Source: an uncultured Prevotella sp. (lineage in GTDB: Bacteria > Bacteroidota > Bacteroidia > Bacteroidales > Bacteroidaceae). Taken from it: a stretch of DNA of 64,000 bases. The translations under genes and the position numbers were made by a program. Positions 59,447-64,000 of this stretch are shown one piece after another. The stretch lies in the NCBI GenBank assembly GCA_937898715.1, contig CALEKA010000005.1, positions 3,972 to 67,971 on the forward strand, given 5' to 3'. The number at the start of each line of letters is the position of its first letter. Position 1 is the stretch's first letter. The notes under the pieces were generated by a model that saw only the letters and a list, made by a program, of their open reading frames with translations, ran no database searches and was not told the DNA's origin.

Positions 59447-59515
59447 AAAATTAATCTCCAATTAATGTCCCATTAATGGTCATTAATGTTCAGAAAATCG
59501 CGCGAAGCGCAAAAC
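59447..59515. repeat. Phased ATTAAT cluster, single copy
   Basis: Four ATTAAT words at 11-, 11- and 10-base spacing, followed by GTTCAGAAAATCGCGCGAAGC. This is the left half of the 200-bp unit found at 9501-10478, without the right arm. It lies in the 282-base gap between dprA and the beta-galactosidase gene, upstream of that gene's promoter. Confidence 0.7.
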
Positions 59516-59573
59516 CTTCCCGTCCGTCTTCCCATCCGCCTCCCCCTCCACCGCCACAAAAGCTTGTAAAACT

Positions 59574-59604
59574 TTGGGTAAACCGAAGCTTTCGCTTAAA
59601 TTTG
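59574..59604 (+). promoter_or_regulatory. Promoter of the beta-galactosidase gene
   Basis: TTG (59574-59576), a 20-base spacer and TAAATTTG (59597-59604) form a full consensus about 36 bases before the start codon. Confidence 0.75.
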
Positions 59605-59640
59605 TAGCCAAAACACAAATCTCGCACACAAAACACTTTT

Positions 59641-62600
59641 ATGTATATGCACAAGAAAACTACCGCTGCCCTGCTCGCAGCCCTCCTCTCGTCGCCCATG
59701 TGGGCACAGGTGGCTCCGCTGGGTGGCTTCTATTATGGCCAAATGCCAAGCCCCACAGGGTGGGAATGGCAGAGTCCCGACTCTGTGGCCTACAACAAGC
59801 AGCAGCCTCATGCATGGTTCTTTTCCTTCGAGGGCGTAGACCAGGCTCGCAAGGTGCTCCCCGAGAATAGCTCTCTCTGGCAGAGCCTCGACGGTCAGTG
59901 GAAGTTCCACTGGGCAAAAAATCCCAGTGAGCGTCCTGCCGACTTCTACAAGCCCGCGTTCGACGTTTCGGGATGGGACGAGATACAAGTGCCCATGTCG
60001 TGGAACATGGCAGGTCGTCAAACCGATGGCACCTTCAAGTATGGCGAACCCCTCTATAGCAACCAGCGCGTAATCTTCCAGCACCAAGTCAAGGTGGGCG
60101 ACTGGAAGGGAGGCGTCATGCGCACCCCGCCCAAGAACTGGATGACCTATAAGAATCGCAACGAAGTAGGCTCTTACCGTCGCACCTTCACCATTCCCGC
60201 AAGTTGGGACGGCAAGGAAGTATATGTCAACTTCGATGGCGTAGACTCCTTCTTCTATCTCTACATCAACGGCCACTACGTAGGCTTCTCCAAGAACTCG
60301 CGCAACCTCGCCCAATTCGACATCTCTCCCTATCTCAACAAGAAGGGCGAGAATGTCATAGCCGTCGAAGTATACCGCAACAGCGATGCTTCGCTGCTCG
60401 AGAGCCAGGACATGTTCCGCTTGCCCGGCATCTTCCGCAACGTATCGCTCACCGCTAAGCCCCGAGTGCAGGTGCGCGACCTCAAGGCCATCCCCGACTA
60501 CGATTCCACCTACACCCAAGCCTCGCTCACCGTGAGTGCAGAGGTGAGAAACCTCACCACCAAGGCTGCCAAGGGCTACACCATCAGCTATTCGCTCTAC
60601 GAGAATAAGCTCTATTCTGACGAAAACACCCTCGTGCCCGGCGTAACAGCCGTAGCCCAGGTGGGCGAAGTGGGCAAGAACGGCGAAATCACCGCCACTG
60701 CCACCCTCACCCCCGGCGACAAGGTGAAGCCTTGGAGCGCTGAAGCCCCTCATCGCTACACCCTCGTAGGTGAACTTAAGGACAAGAAGGGCACCACCGT
60801 GGAGACCTTCTCGACCATCGTAGGTTTCCGCAAGGTAGAAATCAAGGATACCCCTGCCAGCAAGGACGAGTTCGGACTCGCAGGCCGCTACTACTACCTC
60901 AACGGCCGTCCCATCAAGCTCAAGGGCGTGAACCGTCATGAAAACAATCCGCAGACGGGCCACTACATCACCCGCGAGCAGATGGAAAAGGAAGTATTCC
61001 TCATGAAGCGTGGCAACATCAACCACGTGCGCGATTGCCACTACCCCGATGCTCCCTACTGGTACTACCTCTGCGACAAGTACGGCATCTATCTCGAAGA
61101 CGAGGCCAACATCGAAAGCCATGAGTACTACTACGGCGATGCCTCACTCTCTCACGTGCCCGAATTCAAGAATGCCCACATAGCGCGCAATATGGAGATG
61201 GTTCACTCCACCGTCAACCACCCCTCTATCGTCATCTGGAGCCTTGGCAACGAAGCCGGCCCCGGCGACAACTTCAAGGCATGCTATGCAGCCATTAAGC
61301 AGTACGACCAGAGCCGCCCCGTACAGTACGAGCGCAACAACGACATCGTCGATATGGGTTCCAACCAGTATCCCTCTATCGCATGGGTACAAGGAGCTGT
61401 GAAGGGCAACTACAACATGAAGTACCCCTACCACATCTCCGAGTATGCCCACTCTATGGGTAATGCCGTGGGCAACCTCATCGACTACTGGAACGCGATC
61501 GAGAGCACCAACTTCTTCATGGGCGGTGCCATCTGGGACTGGGTGGACCAAGCCATGGAAGGCATTGATGCCAAGACCGGACAAAAGTTCTGGGGCTACG
61601 GAGGCGACTTCGGTATGGACAATAAGCCCAACGACGGCATGTTCTGTATGAACGGTGTGATGCGTCCCGACCTCACTCCCAAGGCACAGTACTATGAAGT
61701 AAAGAAGGTCTATCAGAACGTAGGCGTCAAGGCCGTCGACCTCAAGCAGGGCCGTATCGAGATCTTCAATAAGAACTACTTCGAGCCCCTCAAGGGCTAC
61801 CAGATCGTATGGTCGCTCTGGAAGGACGGCCAGTGCATCGAAGCCAATAAGCCACTCATGGGCGCCAAGAACATCCTTGGTCCGCGTGAACGCCAGGAGT
61901 ACGTGCTCGACTTCGATTATAGCAAGCTCTCGCCCGAGAGCGAATACTTCGTCAAGGTGCAGTTCCTCCAAGGCAAAGACATGCCTTGGGCCAAGAAGGG
62001 CTACGTACAGATGGAAGAACAGCTCCGCGTGAAGGGAGCCGACGTGAAAGCTCCCGCTATGAAGAGCGTGGCTCAGAAGCAGGGCGCAGTTAAGACCACT
62101 CGCACTGCCGACCGCCTCACCCTCGAGGGTAAGGACTACACCATTAGTTTCGACCTCCGTCAGGGCACCATCGCCAGCCTCGCTTATGGCGGCAAGACAC
62201 TCATTGCCGAGGGCAATGGTCCCAAGCTCGATGCCTTCCGTGCACCTACCGACAACGATGCCGGTATAGGCTACCACAACGCATGGTTTAAGTACGGACT
62301 CTACGACCTCGACCACAAGGTAGTAGGCACACCCACCGTCGTAACCAATCAGAAGACGGGCACCACGCAGGTGAGCTTCACCGTAGAGAGCCAAGGCTGC
62401 GAGGGATGCCAGCAGGTATACTCCGACCACGATCGCGACCCGCAGAGCGCCTACCGCTTCGACAAGGGCGTACACAAGCTCACGGCCGACGACCTCAAGT
62501 TTACCACCAACGAGGTCTACACCATCTATCCCGATGGCTCTGTAGAGCTCCAGAGTGCAATCTCTGCCAATCGCAACAACGTAGTGCTGCCCCGCATCGG

Positions 62601-63723
62601 CTACTCGATGAAACTGCCCAAGCAACTCAACGAGTTCACTTACTACGGCCGTGGTCCCGTCAACAATTATGCCGACCGCAAGACCGGCCAGTTTATTGAG
62701 CAGCACAAGGGCCGCGTAGGCGATCAAGACATCCTCCTGCCCAAACCCCAAGCCATGGGCAACCGCGAAGAAGTGCGCTGGTGTGCGCTCCGCAGCAGTG
62801 ATGGTACAGGACTTGCCTTCGTCTCCGATAGCGTCATGTCGGCCTCTGCACTTCCCTGGAGCCAGCAGCAGCTTGCTCAAGCTCCCCACATCTATCAGCT
62901 CCCCGAGAGCGATGGCACCTATCTCCATCTCGATGCCAAGGTGACAGGCCTCGGTGGTGCCAGCTGTGGTCAGGGTGGTCCGTTCGTAGAAGACCAAGCC
63001 CTCAGCACCAACTACAACTTCGGTTTCCTCATCCGTCCGCTCTCTGCAGGCGCTGATGCAGCCCAGACTGCTAAGGTATCGCCCTCAGGCGAACAGCCCA
63101 TCAGCATCGAGCACAGCCGCACCGGTAAGGTCACGCTGAGCACCCCTGCCAAGGGCCGCACCATCATGTATGCCCTCGGCAATAACCTCAAAAAGGCAAA
63201 AGTCTACTCTCAACCCATCGATCTCCGCGCAGGTGGTACCATCACCACGTGGTATAAGGACAATCCTTCGATGAAGACCTCGATGACCTACGACAAGATC
63301 GAGAGTGTGCCTCTGCAGGTAGTCTTCGCATCGTCACAAGAGCCTGGTGGCGGCAATGCAGCCAACCTCCTCGACGGCGATCCCTCTACCATCTGGCACA
63401 CCATGTACTCCATCACCTTGGCGAAGTATCCCCACTGGGTAGACTTCGACGCTGGCGAAGCCAAACTCATGAAGGGCTTCACTCTGTTGCCCCGTCAGAG
63501 CGGTACCAACGGATGGGTCAAGGATTATGAGATCTACGTAAGCCAGGACGGCAAGAACTGGGGTGAGCCTATCCACAAGGGCACCTTTGCTGCCAATGCC
63601 GAACTCAAGCGTGTGATGTTCTCTAAGCCCGTAAAAGCCCGTTATATTCGCTTCAGAGCTCTCAATGAGCAGTACGGGCAGGATTATGCCTCTGGCGCAG
63701 AATTCTCGCTCATAGCCGAATAA
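59641..63723 (+). CDS. Secreted GH2 beta-galactosidase with C-terminal F5/8 type C domain
   Basis: This 1360-residue enzyme has a signal peptide (TTAALLAALLSSPMWA, then Q23); a second ATG two codons in is equally possible as the start. Domains: GH2 sugar-binding jelly roll (about 85-310), Ig-like domain (about 310-420), TIM barrel (about 425-690) with acid/base E538 in SLGNEAG and nucleophile E601 in ISEYAHSMGN, a LacZ-type domain 4 and small-chain domain 5 (about 835-1120), and a discoidin/F5/8C module (about 1229-1360: NLLDGDPSTIWHTMYS) that may bind sugar. It probably removes terminal beta-galactose from plant or host glycans in the periplasm or at the surface. No SusC/SusD pair is next to it. 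The C-terminus shows no type IX sorting tail. Confidence 0.93.
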   Translation: MYMHKKTTAALLAALLSSPMWAQVAPLGGFYYGQMPSPTGWEWQSPDSVAYNKQQPHAWFFSFEGVDQARKVLPENSSLWQSLDGQWKFHWAKNPSERPADFYKPAFDVSGWDEIQVPMSWNMAGRQTDGTFKYGEPLYSNQRVIFQHQVKVGDWKGGVMRTPPKNWMTYKNRNEVGSYRRTFTIPASWDGKEVYVNFDGVDSFFYLYINGHYVGFSKNSRNLAQFDISPYLNKKGENVIAVEVYRNSDASLLESQDMFRLPGIFRNVSLTAKPRVQVRDLKAIPDYDSTYTQASLTVSAEVRNLTTKAAKGYTISYSLYENKLYSDENTLVPGVTAVAQVGEVGKNGEITATATLTPGDKVKPWSAEAPHRYTLVGELKDKKGTTVETFSTIVGFRKVEIKDTPASKDEFGLAGRYYYLNGRPIKLKGVNRHENNPQTGHYITREQMEKEVFLMKRGNINHVRDCHYPDAPYWYYLCDKYGIYLEDEANIESHEYYYGDASLSHVPEFKNAHIARNMEMVHSTVNHPSIVIWSLGNEAGPGDNFKACYAAIKQYDQSRPVQYERNNDIVDMGSNQYPSIAWVQGAVKGNYNMKYPYHISEYAHSMGNAVGNLIDYWNAIESTNFFMGGAIWDWVDQAMEGIDAKTGQKFWGYGGDFGMDNKPNDGMFCMNGVMRPDLTPKAQYYEVKKVYQNVGVKAVDLKQGRIEIFNKNYFEPLKGYQIVWSLWKDGQCIEANKPLMGAKNILGPRERQEYVLDFDYSKLSPESEYFVKVQFLQGKDMPWAKKGYVQMEEQLRVKGADVKAPAMKSVAQKQGAVKTTRTADRLTLEGKDYTISFDLRQGTIASLAYGGKTLIAEGNGPKLDAFRAPTDNDAGIGYHNAWFKYGLYDLDHKVVGTPTVVTNQKTGTTQVSFTVESQGCEGCQQVYSDHDRDPQSAYRFDKGVHKLTADDLKFTTNEVYTIYPDGSVELQSAISANRNNVVLPRIGYSMKLPKQLNEFTYYGRGPVNNYADRKTGQFIEQHKGRVGDQDILLPKPQAMGNREEVRWCALRSSDGTGLAFVSDSVMSASALPWSQQQLAQAPHIYQLPESDGTYLHLDAKVTGLGGASCGQGGPFVEDQALSTNYNFGFLIRPLSAGADAAQTAKVSPSGEQPISIEHSRTGKVTLSTPAKGRTIMYALGNNLKKAKVYSQPIDLRAGGTITTWYKDNPSMKTSMTYDKIESVPLQVVFASSQEPGGGNAANLLDGDPSTIWHTMYSITLAKYPHWVDFDAGEAKLMKGFTLLPRQSGTNGWVKDYEIYVSQDGKNWGEPIHKGTFAANAELKRVMFSKPVKARYIRFRALNEQYGQDYASGAEFSLIAE

Positions 63724-63749
63724 AAAGCCCTTTTTGGACCTCTTAAGAT

Positions 63750-63789
63750 AGAAAGTCCCCTGCAACTTCGCGGTTGCAGGGGACTTTCT
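63750..63789 (+). terminator. Terminator of the beta-galactosidase gene
   Basis: AGAAAGTCCCCTGCAAC / GTTGCAGGGGACTTTCT is a perfect 17-bp stem with a 6-base loop, 26 bases after the stop codon. Confidence 0.85.
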
Positions 63790-63843
63790 ATAAGTATTAA
63801 GTATAAAGTATTACATTCTTGCTCACATCAAGTAATAAGTAAC

Positions 63844-63948
63844 TCAAGTTTTCTCTAAAGAAAGTCTTCTTTATCTCGTGGGCATGTGATAAGGTATTCA
63901 AGTTTTCTCTAAAGAAAGTCGTTTCTTTATCCCGTAGGCATGAGATTG
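63844..63948. repeat. 54-bp tandem duplication in the distal intergenic region
   Basis: TCAAGTTTTCTCTAAAGAAA begins at 63844 and again at 63898; each copy runs on through TTTCTTTATC-CGT-GGCATG with a few differences. It follows TAAGTATTAAGTATAAAGTA phrases (63790-63830) of the kind also seen at 18455, 21035 and 22025. Confidence 0.7.
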
Positions 63949-63963
63949 GAAACGCTCATCTTA

Positions 63964-64000
63964 ATTTCGGATTTAGAATGGGCGGGCTGAAAGCCCAATG
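63964..64000. repeat. Left end of a second 242-bp palindromic element (cut by the window edge)
   Basis: TTTCGGATTTAGAATGGGCG then GGCTGAAAGCCCAATG matches the left arm of the element at 373-614 with a few differences. The rest lies outside the window. Confidence 0.7.

Noticed and set aside
59596..62997. Long minus-strand open frames (508 and 617 residues) opposite the beta-galactosidase gene
   Set aside because: They are rich in Val, Gly, Glu and His, lack recognisable domains, and mirror the strongly biased codons of the real GH2 gene. They are antisense shadows.

Overview
The window looks like a chromosomal segment of a Gram-negative anaerobe of the order Bacteroidales, most likely Prevotellaceae or a close relative. 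The signs are Bacteroidetes-type promoters (TTG, 19-21 bases, TAnnTTTG), families largely confined to this phylum (DUF4249, DUF4491, DUF2851, bacterial GH3, DUF3108), a three-subunit fumarate reductase/succinate dehydrogenase, a Kdo transferase (so LPS), and BspA-type surface repeats. The species cannot be fixed from sequence alone. No rRNA, tRNA, CRISPR array, intact transposase or prophage was recognised.

Positions 1-10.5 kb are accessory and visibly more AT-rich. They hold a frameshifted gene of unknown role, a DUF2971 protein, a 1719-residue BspA/Ig-like surface protein with a recent internal duplication, a broken Abi_2 (AbiF/AbiD-type) gene behind a candidate abiF-type small RNA, and an HU-like DNA-binding protein. 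Next to the last lies a striking array of five 200-bp units, each a long imperfect palindrome.

Positions 10.5-38.9 kb are mostly housekeeping: nhaD, dsbD and metG on the minus strand; then gltX, waaA, two glycosyltransferases, recX, the fumarate reductase operon, a lipoprotein, a TonB-dependent receptor with a DUF4249 partner, an Lrp-type regulator, a peptidase C26-M19 fusion, a glutaminyl-cyclase-like M28 protein, sufE, an Ala-rich lipoprotein and a CoA-transferase. Fumarate reductase and the CoA-transferase fit succinate/acetate/propionate fermentation.

Positions 39.9-56.2 kb are mainly minus strand: a DUF3108 protein, an Ig-like lipoprotein, GH3, a PfkB kinase, polA, a probable apt-uvrC-dtd-mazG-deoC operon and mnmG, with ispB on the plus strand. 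Two identical parS-like 14-mers lie 7 kb apart here. Positions 56.4-63.7 kb carry DUF2851, a thioesterase, dprA and a large secreted GH2 beta-galactosidase.

The most unusual aspect is the intergenic DNA. At least six families of palindromic or tandem repeats recur between genes: GACGCGTC hairpins, a 242-bp palindrome with 17-bp terminal repeats, two composite elements with 22-bp arrays, two ACACCGACCG 22-bp arrays, helically phased ATTAAT clusters, and AT-rich short repeats. None encodes a protein; their mover or function is not in the window.
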